Assembly (NCBI GenBank): GCA_020853755.1 | Contig: JADYYG010000011.1 | Location: forward strand, 1 to 52,770 | Length of the DNA stretch: 52,770 nt | Source of the DNA: Dehalococcoidia bacterium | GTDB taxonomy: Bacteria; Chloroflexota; Dehalococcoidia; Tepidiformales; Tepidiformaceae | Reading direction: 5' to 3' | Shown: one piece after another, positions 1 to 7,371 of the stretch | Layout: each line of letters opens with the position of its first letter | Position numbering within the stretch: position 1 is the first letter of the stretch | Translations under genes and position numbers: made by a program | The notes under the pieces: model-generated | Seen by the model: only the letters and a program-made list of their open reading frames with translations | What the model was told of the DNA's origin: nothing | Database searches by the model: none

Positions 1-405
1 GTCACCCCGGACCTCCACGATCGTCATCTTGCCTAACGTGTATTTCGCGTAGTCGGGCAAGGGTTCGATCGGAAGAAGGATATGGGGCCGATCGCCCCGG
101 CGGTATCGGGGTGCGGCCAGGAGCCAGTCGGGGCTGACCGCGGCCAGGTAGCGCGCGAACTTCTCGTTGTCATTGTCGAGGTCGACGAAGTTGCCTGAGA
201 TAGGACCAGTGCGAATGCCGATGTTGCTCTGTCCGTCCCCGAACCACGTCACCAGTTGTGGATCATCCGGAGCAGGCGCGTTCTGCCATCCCTTGGTAGT
301 TGGGCGCTTGTCCCGTGCTCTGACCTTGGTCACAGCGATGCCCAACGCACTTAGCCGTCTGGCTTCCTCGAGGACTGTGGATGGGGTTAGGGACTGATCA
401 TTCAT
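1..405 (-). CDS. Prim-Pol (bifunctional primase/polymerase) N-terminal domain protein, partial
   Basis: The minus strand is open from an ATG at 405-403 to the window edge (135 codons, no stop), so the C-terminal part lies outside. GAAGGAG sits 6-7 nt before the ATG. The N-terminus reads MNDQSLTPSTVLEEARRLSA, followed by a KRPTTKGWQ motif, then NIGIRTGPISGNFVDLDND, where D-L-D fits the acidic metal-binding motif of archaeo-eukaryotic primases, and later RPHILLPI. This pattern (K-P...W, G-x-x-TG, hhDhD) is typical of Prim-Pol proteins of phages, plasmids and integrative elements, which start replication of the excised element. It is divergent from the xis-int genes. Family call is good; whether a helicase domain follows cannot be seen. 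Confidence 0.8.
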   Translation of the reverse strand, partial: MNDQSLTPSTVLEEARRLSALGIAVTKVRARDKRPTTKGWQNAPAPDDPQLVTWFGDGQSNIGIRTGPISGNFVDLDNDNEKFARYLAAVSPDWLLAAPRYRRGDRPHILLPIEPLPDYAKYTLGKMTIVEVRGD

Positions 406-457
406 AGCGGACTCCTTCGTGAAGTAGGTCCGCAGGCTCTCAACTCCCGGCACGTTT

Positions 458-543
458 GAGCCGCTTTTTAGTGCGCAGATCCCGAGGTCGACGGCGGAGC
501 GGAATTTCCAGCTCGGGCGAATCTGCGCACTAAAAAGCGGTTC
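458..543. repeat. Long inverted repeat between divergent island genes (candidate origin or operator)
   Basis: The arms 461-480 (ccgctttttagtgcgcagat) and 521-540 are exact reverse complements over 20 bp. The pairing continues inward (481-486 cccgag with 512-517 ctcggg, leaving a 3-nt bulge at 518-520) and outward by 3 pairs with one G-T wobble. The apex is about 25 nt. It lies 50 nt upstream of the Prim-Pol start and 137 nt upstream of the next plus-strand gene, so it is not a terminator between convergent genes. A replication origin or a shared operator of the mobile element is the likely role; this is inference from position. Confidence 0.85.
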
Positions 544-679
544 TATCGAGCTCTGGGCCGCAAACATCCTTGTCGTGGAAACCACTCTTGTTCCCCGCCG
601 TCGATTCCCCCGCGGGCCGCCGCTGGCTGTGACCATCCCCGCTTCACGTCCCAAAAAGTGAAAGGAGCAAGAGCTCTCA

Positions 680-1081
680 ATGAACGATTTCGAATTCGGT
701 GAACTGCTGCCCAAAGGTGGTCGCGGAGGTCGCTGGAGCATTTCGAGCGAAGACCTTCAGCGCGCCATCGGCAAGTTGGTTGCCGGCCCGGTCGGCGCAA
801 CGGCCTTCATCGCGACGGGCGGTTCGGACCGTCTGACGACGACGGTGGTGAGGAATCGGCTCACCGCCGAAGCTGCCGCCGATGCGCCTTGGACGCTGGA
901 CTCAGAGGACGTGTCCCGGCCCCGGCTCCACGTCCGCCCTGTAGAGCGGGATTCTTCGGGGGCGTACCGCTCCCCCTACAAGAATGGGAAGCTCGAAGCC
1001 CCATCGCACATCGCGATAGTTAAGGTCGCCGACGCCAGCGTTCCGACAGGGTCCAATGATGGCCATGAACCCGTCGAATGA
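680..1081 (+). CDS. Hypothetical protein of the mobile element (133 aa)
   Basis: ATG at 680 is preceded by AAAGGAG at 660-666. The product is a mixed alpha/beta, non-membrane protein without a motif I recognise; it has a Gly-rich start (LLPKGGRGGRW) and an acidic tail. The last 26 nt overlap the start of the excisionase-like gene, so the two are probably translationally coupled in one operon with the integrase. Position between the Prim-Pol/inverted repeat and xis-int suggests an element maintenance or regulatory protein, but nothing in the sequence proves this. Confidence 0.6.
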   Translation: MNDFEFGELLPKGGRGGRWSISSEDLQRAIGKLVAGPVGATAFIATGGSDRLTTTVVRNRLTAEAAADAPWTLDSEDVSRPRLHVRPVERDSSGAYRSPYKNGKLEAPSHIAIVKVADASVPTGSNDGHEPVE

Positions 1082-1274
1082 CCCCCTCAACGAACGCCTG
1101 CTCTTAGGGGTGAGCGAAGCCGCAGTGCTCCTGAGCGTCAGCCGGTCGTCCTGCTACCAACTCCTGTTGGCAGGCGAATTGCCGGTCGTTCGCCTCGGGA
1201 GATCCGTCCGAATCCCGGTTGCCGCTCTTCAGAAGTGGCTCGATGACCGAACCGAGCCCTGGGCCGGGCTGTAA
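1056..1274 (+). CDS. Excisionase-like helix-turn-helix protein (MerR-like, Xis/HTH_17 type)
   Basis: 72 residues containing the fold LLLGVSEAAVLLSVSRSSCY followed by LLLAGELPVVRLGRSVRIPV and a closing LQKWLDD helix. This is the DNA-binding domain architecture of small excisionases (HTH_17/excise family): N-terminal HTH, a beta-hairpin wing ending in R-h-P, and a C-terminal helix. It precedes the integrase by 70 nt and overlaps the previous gene. In actinobacterial-type integrative elements this gene directs the integrase towards excision. Two other ATGs (1059, 1065) are possible starts. Confidence 0.8.
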   Translation: MMAMNPSNDPLNERLLLGVSEAAVLLSVSRSSCYQLLLAGELPVVRLGRSVRIPVAALQKWLDDRTEPWAGL

Positions 1275-1344
1275 AACCCGGCGTCCTCAACATCTCGATG
1301 GCCCGGCGCTTATCCCGCCGGGCCCTTTCATTGGAGAGAGTCCT

Positions 1345-2472
1345 GTGGCACGTCGCGCGAACGGCGAAGGCTCAATCTCGCGCACCACTGACGGCCGCTG
1401 GGTCGCCCGTGTCACTACTGGTTACGACAAACGAGGCAGAGCGATCCGTAAGGCCTTGTACGCGAAGACACGCGCCGAGGCTTCACGGCGACTCATGGAG
1501 TTCCACGCCCAGCATGCCCGTGGGCTGAGTAACATCGATGGCAGGACAACCTGCGGCGAATGGTTCCAACGCTGGCTTAGCGACACCGTTCGGGTCACAG
1601 TGAGGCCCTCGACGTTCCGGGCGTACGAGTCGAACGTCCGTCTACACCTGATCCCGGAACTCGGCCGCATAACCCTGGCGAAACTCGCAGCAGCGCATGT
1701 TCGGCGCCTCATCGCCAAGAAGCTGGACGAGGGGCTCTCACCTCGCTCAGTCCAGTTCCTCCGTGCCAACCTCCGCGCCGCCGTCCAGCAGGCCGTGGCC
1801 GACGGCCTCATAGGCCGCAACGTGGTCGACTTCGTGAAGGGACCTCCGGTCCCGCGGTTCGAAGTCCGCCCGCTCGACGCGGGGCAACTGCGAACGCTCC
1901 TCGACGGCGTGCACGGCGATCGTCTTGGCGCCCTGCTCATCTGTGCCGTAACTCTGGGACTCCGCCAGGGCGAGCTGCTGGCGCTTGCCTGGGAGGATGT
2001 CGACCTTGAGGTTCGGTCGGCGCGGATCGTCCGCACCCTCGGGCGTGACCGCACCCTCGGCGAACCGAAGTCCAGAAGTAGTCGCCGCGTGGTGCCGCTC
2101 TCGGTGCTCGCGGTAGATGCGCTTATCCATCACAAAGAGCGGCAGGAACTCGAACGCGACTTCGCCGGCCGTCGCTGGCGCGAGCACGGGCTGGTTTTCA
2201 CCACCACGATCGGCACCCCACTCGATGCCCGGAACGTGGGCCGTTACCTGCGCGACACCCTGGAACGGCTCGAACTGCCGCATCAGCGGTTCCACGACCT
2301 TCGCCATGCCTGCGCATCCCTGCTGCTGGGCGAAAACGTCCATCCCCGTGTGGTCATGGACCTGCTCGGCCACAGTCAGATCAGCGTGACGATGAACTTG
2401 TATTCGCACGTGATGCCTGCGATGCAGCGCGAAGCCGCTGACCGTCTGGACGCCGTCCTGGGCCGCGAATGA
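1345..2472 (+). CDS. Tyrosine recombinase/integrase
   Basis: 375 residues from a GTG at 1345 preceded by GGAGAGAG; the frame is open further upstream but the added residues are low complexity and overlap xis. Domain order: N-terminal AP2-like/SAM-like DNA-binding arm (RRANGEGSISRTTDGRW...), core-binding SAM domain (about 75-160), catalytic domain (about 175-365). Catalytic residues visible: R207 in GLRQGE, a Lys in EPKSRSSRR, H317-x-x-R320 in HDLRHACASL, H343 in LGHSQ, and nucleophile Y353 in NLYSH. It mediates site-specific integration of the island. The neighbouring xis and the tRNA-Met at the far end support a tRNA-targeting integrase. The pentad is complete, so it looks functional. Confidence 0.95.
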   Translation: MARRANGEGSISRTTDGRWVARVTTGYDKRGRAIRKALYAKTRAEASRRLMEFHAQHARGLSNIDGRTTCGEWFQRWLSDTVRVTVRPSTFRAYESNVRLHLIPELGRITLAKLAAAHVRRLIAKKLDEGLSPRSVQFLRANLRAAVQQAVADGLIGRNVVDFVKGPPVPRFEVRPLDAGQLRTLLDGVHGDRLGALLICAVTLGLRQGELLALAWEDVDLEVRSARIVRTLGRDRTLGEPKSRSSRRVVPLSVLAVDALIHHKERQELERDFAGRRWREHGLVFTTTIGTPLDARNVGRYLRDTLERLELPHQRFHDLRHACASLLLGENVHPRVVMDLLGHSQISVTMNLYSHVMPAMQREAADRLDAVLGRE

Positions 2473-2605
2473 CGAACCCTATTGCCACCGCCGTCCGGGT
2501 CACGAGAAGGGCGCCTGGTGGCCCGGAGGGTGTGATTCGTCAGCAATGAACTGGGCGCGCTCCATCGGGATTCTGCTATGCTGCCTACGCGGATACTCAG
2601 AATTC

Positions 2606-4240
2606 ATGCCCAACCTCGCTTGCTACCGGCTTCGAGACGAGATCGAGGGAGTTCTGGTACAGGACTTCGACGGATATCTGGCTGAGGAACATGGCGATGT
2701 GCAGACGTATGGGCCGGTTGCGGGCGACGGATTCACATCGAAGCTCTTCGTGATCTCGGTCCCACCGCGTCAGCCTTCCTGGATCTCGTTTCTGGATCAG
2801 GGCTTCGACGCTGCTCAGTGGCCGAGCGTTTCGAGTGCCGGCGCTCTCCTGGTGGTCCGAGTCGATGAGCCGCCGCTGGGATACTTCGCATTCACCTTCG
2901 GAACGATGGGGCGCTTCCTGCTTCGGTCAGACGCGCATCGGCGGGCGTATGGGCTTCGCACCGCGCTAAACCTGATGTATCCGACCGGGGATGCTACCAA
3001 TCCTTCCCGCCTTCGGTCGGTGGACAGCCACCGTCAAGATCGAACGACGGTCCGCGCACGGCGGCAGACGAGCACCGCTTCCACCTTCGAGGTGTTCGAC
3101 GTGGATCGGATGAGGGAGTTCCTCCGGACGGCCGTGGGCAAGCCCGCCGACCGAGAACGTTGGGGATCACGAGTTGGCGGTGGCGACGCGCTCAATGCAA
3201 GTCCAGAGTTGAACTTCGTTGGCGTCGGCCAGCTATGCCGTGACATCGAGTCGGCGAGCCAGCGGACGGACTATCGGCAACGCTTCGCGTTCCTGGACGA
3301 CATGCAGCCCGTCACCGAGCCGCAGATTGTCGGGCGCCTGCATGAGGCTGTCCTAGGGAAGCTTCGTGACGGCCAGATTGACGAACTGGGTTTGGGGCCG
3401 CCCACTATCGTCGATTGGGAACGCATTCATAAGTTTCGCCTTCCAACCGACGGCCGCACGGTGGTTCGCCCCGAGATGCGGCTGGAGGACTTGCATCGAG
3501 GACTCCAAACCAGAGGTTACTTAGACGACTTGGACATCCCGTTCCTGCGCAAGAACAGCATCGTTGCGGTCGATGGCGACGGCACGAGCGTTGAGCGGTG
3601 GCCAATCTTGCGCTGTCTCGCTGGGACGTTCATTCTCGATGGCGTTACCTACGTGCTTGACGACGGCGACTTCTGGGCTGTGAGCACCGATTTCCAACAG
3701 CGCCTTGACCAGGAGATCGATGCGATTCAAGAAGTCGATTGGCTGCCCGCCGCTGATGTTGCGACGCGGGAGGACGCCTACAATGCGCAGGCTGCGTCAG
3801 TCACCGCTGGGTGCCTACTGCTCGACAAGAAGCTCATCACAGTGTCGGCGAAGACCACCCCCGTGGAGTTGTGCGACCTCCTAACCCAGGACCGGAAGCT
3901 CGTCCACGTCAAACGACACCTGGGATCACGGGACTTGAGCCACCTGTTCTCTCAGGGTGCCGTCTCGGCCGAACTTCTGCAGAGCGACGCCGGCTTTCGC
4001 GATGAAGCGCAACGAGTGGTGCGTGAGGCTGCGGAGGGCGACAGCCATGCATTTTTTCCGACCGCCGGCATCGACACCCGCCAGTTCGGTGTTGTTTACG
4101 CGATCGTCGCCGACTGGAAGAACCGGTCGTACGCTCAGGCGTTGCCGTTCTTCAGCAAGGTCAACCTCCGCCGGGCGGTAGTTGATATTCGGAACCGAGG
4201 CTTCGAGGTCGCACTGGCCCGGGTTCAGGTCACCCGATGA
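2606..4240 (+). CDS. TIGR04141-family (DUF6119-like) sporadically distributed protein
   Basis: Recognised from the N-terminal ferredoxin-like opening (MPNLACYRLRDEIEG) and the hallmark C-terminal stretch LLDKKLITVSAKTTPVELCD with KLVHVKRHLGSRDLSHLFSQ, and from a length of about 545 residues typical of the TIGR04141 family. The family is scattered through bacteria on islands, often among defence genes; its biochemical activity is not known to me. ATG 2606 is chosen because homologous proteins start just before this strand; an in-frame ATG at 2546 with a distant GGAGGG is the alternative. It is the first cargo gene after the integrase and is followed 58 nt later by a DUF4062 gene, suggesting joint expression. 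Confidence 0.75.
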   Translation: MPNLACYRLRDEIEGVLVQDFDGYLAEEHGDVQTYGPVAGDGFTSKLFVISVPPRQPSWISFLDQGFDAAQWPSVSSAGALLVVRVDEPPLGYFAFTFGTMGRFLLRSDAHRRAYGLRTALNLMYPTGDATNPSRLRSVDSHRQDRTTVRARRQTSTASTFEVFDVDRMREFLRTAVGKPADRERWGSRVGGGDALNASPELNFVGVGQLCRDIESASQRTDYRQRFAFLDDMQPVTEPQIVGRLHEAVLGKLRDGQIDELGLGPPTIVDWERIHKFRLPTDGRTVVRPEMRLEDLHRGLQTRGYLDDLDIPFLRKNSIVAVDGDGTSVERWPILRCLAGTFILDGVTYVLDDGDFWAVSTDFQQRLDQEIDAIQEVDWLPAADVATREDAYNAQAASVTAGCLLLDKKLITVSAKTTPVELCDLLTQDRKLVHVKRHLGSRDLSHLFSQGAVSAELLQSDAGFRDEAQRVVREAAEGDSHAFFPTAGIDTRQFGVVYAIVADWKNRSYAQALPFFSKVNLRRAVVDIRNRGFEVALARVQVTR

Positions 4241-4298
4241 CGCGTTACGCCCACACACACAGCCGGGGCGCTCGGCCTAAGAAATGCGAGAAAGAGTA

Positions 4299-5396
4299 AT
4301 GGCAAAAGTGTTCATCAGTTCTGTCATCACGGGCTTCGAAGCTCAACGGGACGCGGTGGCTCAGGCGATCATCAACTTAGGGCATCAAGTTGTTCGCGCC
4401 GAAGACTTCGGCGTTCGGCCGGACTCTCCGCAGCGGGCGTGTCTGGGCGAATTGCGCGACTCAGATCTGGTCGTCCTTGTCATGGGTGAAAGGTACGGCG
4501 CGATCCAGGCGGGTAGCGGCCTTTCCGCCACCCACGAGGAATTCAGGGAGGCAGCCTCCAACAAACCGTTGCTCGTCTTCGTCGAGGACGGAGTCGAGTT
4601 GGAAGCGGCGCAGCAGGCTTTCCTTAGCGAGGTCCAGGACTGGGCGTCGGGCAAGCTGACGGGCCGCTACTCAAGTCCGGAGGTGCTTCAAGGGCTGGTC
4701 ACGCGTGCGATTCACGACTGGGAGGTACGCGATTTGAGAGGCGCTAAGACTGTCCCAGACGAGCTTGCCGCCCGCGCTCGCGAGATCGCCGGGGATTCGT
4801 TGGGCCGTCCAGAGCTCGTTGTCGCACTGGCGTTCGGGCCATTGGGCACCCTCGTCCCGGTCCGCGAGTTCGAAAGCCACGCGACTGAAGAGCGCGTCTA
4901 TGACCACGCAGTCGCCGCACGATTATTCCGGAAGATGGCTCGGGTGGACTCCAATCGTGACGGCGGAGTGCTACAGCTAGACGACGGTCGCACGCGAATC
5001 CGAGTCGCGCAGGACGGGGCAATGGCGATCGTCACCGATCCCACGGTCGAACGATCGGACCGAACTGTGCTAGCGGCGATAGTCGCTGAAGACCTGGCGA
5101 GCAAGCTTGAGGCCAGTCTTGGCCTCGGCAGAGCACTTATCGAGCACATCGATCCCACCGAGCGAGCGGGCGATGTCTCTGGTTTCGTCCTGTTGCGTGG
5201 CGTCGGTTGGGTTCCCTGGCGCACGGCGGCGGAGTACGCCGCCGATGGTGGCTCCGGGACGATGAACTCTCGCGGCGATTCGGAACTACTCATAGGTCTG
5301 CCCGAAACGCCAACCAAGCGGTCTCGGTTGTTCTACCGGACGAAGGACATTGCCGCGGAGACAGCGGCGATCCTGCGCCGTGAGGCGACACGCTAA
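4299..5396 (+). CDS. DUF4062-domain protein
   Basis: 365 residues. The N-terminal 100 or so (MAKVFISSVITGFEAQRDAV...DLVVLVMGERYG...S-ATHEEFREA..KPLLVFVEDG) show the DUF4062 pattern: VFISS, acidic/aromatic turn, hVhhhGxxYG, THxEhxxA, a Rossmann-like TIR-related fold common in STAND NTPases and defence proteins. The C-terminal 200 residues are not recognised and lack a P-loop. ATG 4299 is preferred over 4284 because the conserved fold begins at once and AGAAAGAG precedes it. The stop overlaps the convergent minus-strand gene by 4 nt. A role as a sensor or signalling partner of the upstream TIGR04141 protein is inference. Confidence 0.8.
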   Translation: MAKVFISSVITGFEAQRDAVAQAIINLGHQVVRAEDFGVRPDSPQRACLGELRDSDLVVLVMGERYGAIQAGSGLSATHEEFREAASNKPLLVFVEDGVELEAAQQAFLSEVQDWASGKLTGRYSSPEVLQGLVTRAIHDWEVRDLRGAKTVPDELAARAREIAGDSLGRPELVVALAFGPLGTLVPVREFESHATEERVYDHAVAARLFRKMARVDSNRDGGVLQLDDGRTRIRVAQDGAMAIVTDPTVERSDRTVLAAIVAEDLASKLEASLGLGRALIEHIDPTERAGDVSGFVLLRGVGWVPWRTAAEYAADGGSGTMNSRGDSELLIGLPETPTKRSRLFYRTKDIAAETAAILRREATR

Positions 5397-5698
5397 GTTG
5401 GGGTCTGGCTCGGCCTCGCTTTCGTAGTGGCAGCGCGCGCTTGCGCCAATGCTCTCTCGGCGGAGGACGGCGCGTTTCCTTGGCGGATGGCAGGTTCGCC
5501 CTGCTGAAGCAACACGCCGTACTGCTCGATGTACTTCTCAACGATCGGGATGAGCGCTTCGGATGCGGCGAGCAGGTCAGGCGCCGCAGCGACGAGAATC
5601 GCGTTAGCACGCTCCTCGCCTCCCCGACGCGTCAGCCTTGCGATCTCGGGCCCTGCCAGCTGAGCTAGTTCGGCCTGGATGACGATGGGGTCCTCCAA
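5393..5698 (-). CDS. Small phage/element-associated protein (about 101 aa)
   Basis: The minus-strand frame is open from 5716; only a TTG at 5698 gives a start, so the start is uncertain. The core ANAILVAAAPDLLAASEALI resembles the A-N-A-R-L-I-A-A-A-P-E-L-L repeat seen in many short phage ORFs of unknown function. It follows the zinc-ribbon gene by 59 nt in the same direction as the hsd operon. It could be the last gene of that operon. Function unknown. Confidence 0.45.
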   Translation of the reverse strand: MEDPIVIQAELAQLAGPEIARLTRRGGEERANAILVAAAPDLLAASEALIPIVEKYIEQYGVLLQQGEPAIRQGNAPSSAERALAQARAATTKARPSQTPT

Positions 5699-5757
5699 TC
5701 CGATGTACTTCGCGGATCATGGGCCCGGCGAGTGTGTTTGCGAATAACCTTCGTCGG

Positions 5758-6174
5758 TCACTTGTCGTCCTCCTCTTGCTTCATGCTCTTGCTCTTCGCC
5801 GAACCACGCCCATGGTGGTCGCTGAGCGGCTCGTCGACGTCGCGCAGCACCTCGCCGGTCTCCGGATCGACCACCTTCTCGGCGTATCGGTCGTTGTCGC
5901 GGTCGATGGTCCGCTGCTTACGGATGAAGTGCTGCAGGCTGTGTGACCAATCGGCGCCGGAGAAGGTTTCGACGAACCACTTTCGCCGGCCGGTGGCGCC
6001 AGCGTGCTTGCCTTTTGCCTTCAGGCTGCTGTGCATCTGGATTGACCCGCTCAGGTGCTTCCCGAACGTCCTCGATGTGGACCCACACGCCGGGCATGGT
6101 TGGCGCTGCGTTGGGTCGAGGTCGGTTGGCTCGTCCAAGGTCTCCCCGCATCGCCCGCATGCCACGCTGCCCAC
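5758..6174 (-). CDS. Zinc-ribbon hypothetical protein linked to hsdS
   Basis: 138 residues. Two CxxC pairs (residues about 6-9 CGRC and 27-30 CPAC) form a zinc ribbon, followed by a basic central part (KAKGKHAGATGRRKW) and an acidic, disordered tail rich in D, E and K. The start lies directly after the hsdS stop (6175), so it is cotranscribed with the type I restriction operon. Its role (restriction alleviation, complex assembly, or unrelated cargo) cannot be read from sequence. Confidence 0.7.
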   Translation of the reverse strand: MGSVACGRCGETLDEPTDLDPTQRQPCPACGSTSRTFGKHLSGSIQMHSSLKAKGKHAGATGRRKWFVETFSGADWSHSLQHFIRKQRTIDRDNDRYAEKVVDPETGEVLRDVDEPLSDHHGRGSAKSKSMKQEEDDK

Positions 6175-7371
6175 CTATAGCTCACCCCGGAAGGCGCGGT
6201 GGAGGACCGCGGGGAGGACCGCGTCCAGCTCGCGTTGCGCGCGCGCCTGGGCCATTGAGAGTGCGGCCGCGCGTTCTATCGCCAGATCGAGTGCGGTGAG
6301 AATCCGCCTCTGCTCGTAAATCTGGGGGCGCGGCAGGGGGAAGGCCTTCAGCTGGCGTTGATTAATGGAGGCGAGATTCGTCGTCTGCTTGGACGCCGCT
6401 CGGAAGTACTCCTTGCCGATTGGCGAGCCGAGCGCAGCCGAGACGAATCGAGGCTCGAACTCAGACTGGGGGACCCGAATGCGAAGAATGTGGTTCTGGT
6501 GGATGCAGCCCTCTATTTCGCCTCCCCAGACAGTACCTCGCCCGAGCTTGTCCCAGTCCCCACCTTCGGTCACGAGGATGTCGCCAGGTTCGAGACGCCA
6601 CTTGTCTACTTCCGACGGGAGGACTGCAACGGACTTTACCGTGGTGAGGTCCAAGAAGCCGTCCTGCACGTTCGCGACCCGGAGGTAAGGCAGAGCGACG
6701 GTGTCTCCCACGAGACGTCGGCCCAACGTCACGCCCGCGCGAACCTCGGCGACCTCCCCGAGTGGCACTACGGGCCAGCCCATCCGGTCCGGATCGAGCA
6801 GTTCGAGAAGGACAGACCCGGTGAGAGCCCGGGCTTCCTCAACTGCGGCCCGGCGCAGGCGCTGCGCCTCCTCGACCTTCGCTGCGATTGCCTCCACCCG
6901 GGCCACGATTCGCCGCTGCTCCACGATGGGCGGCAGGGGGATCGGCATCCTGAGGAACAGCTCTTCCTTCAAGCGGACTCGGTTCGTCGTGCCTTCGCTA
7001 GCCTTCCGGCAGAGTTCCACAAAGCTTTCGGTCTTGCTCAGCCATCCAAGATACGCGATGTCGAGCCGACCCTCGGCCCCGCGAAATGAAGGGAAGTCGT
7101 TACTGACGACGGCGCCATCGAGCGACTCCGGCACGACTCCGAAGGCGCCGTTCCTCGCGTCGATCCGTGAGAGGATGAACTGTCTTGCGCGGACCACCGC
7201 TCTTCGTTCTGCTGCGATCTCCGCGCCGATCGCACGTCGGCGTAGCACGACTCCGTTTCCCCACATGCGCACTGTTACTTCGCTGTAGGTGCGCTCCGGG
7301 TCAATCTGCGTGGTCTCGGAGCTCTTGATGAGGACCTCCCCCAACGGCACCTGAGGCCAACCCTCACTCAT
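6175..7371 (-). CDS. hsdS: Type I restriction-modification specificity subunit S
   Basis: 398 residues. Two target-recognition domains (each opening with W-P-x-V-P-L-G-E-V: MSEGWPQVPLGEVL and GWPVVPLGEVAEV) are each followed by a conserved coiled-coil segment (LPPIVEQRRIVARVEAIAAK and PLPRPQIYEQRRILTALDLA), the standard HsdS half-repeat layout. HsdS sets the bipartite recognition sequence of the HsdR2M2S complex. ATG 7371 is chosen because it overlaps the hsdM stop by 8 nt and gives a canonical N-terminus; the longer frame adds hsdM-antiphase residues. Both halves appear intact. Confidence 0.93.
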   Translation of the reverse strand: MSEGWPQVPLGEVLIKSSETTQIDPERTYSEVTVRMWGNGVVLRRRAIGAEIAAERRAVVRARQFILSRIDARNGAFGVVPESLDGAVVSNDFPSFRGAEGRLDIAYLGWLSKTESFVELCRKASEGTTNRVRLKEELFLRMPIPLPPIVEQRRIVARVEAIAAKVEEAQRLRRAAVEEARALTGSVLLELLDPDRMGWPVVPLGEVAEVRAGVTLGRRLVGDTVALPYLRVANVQDGFLDLTTVKSVAVLPSEVDKWRLEPGDILVTEGGDWDKLGRGTVWGGEIEGCIHQNHILRIRVPQSEFEPRFVSAALGSPIGKEYFRAASKQTTNLASINQRQLKAFPLPRPQIYEQRRILTALDLAIERAAALSMAQARAQRELDAVLPAVLHRAFRGEL

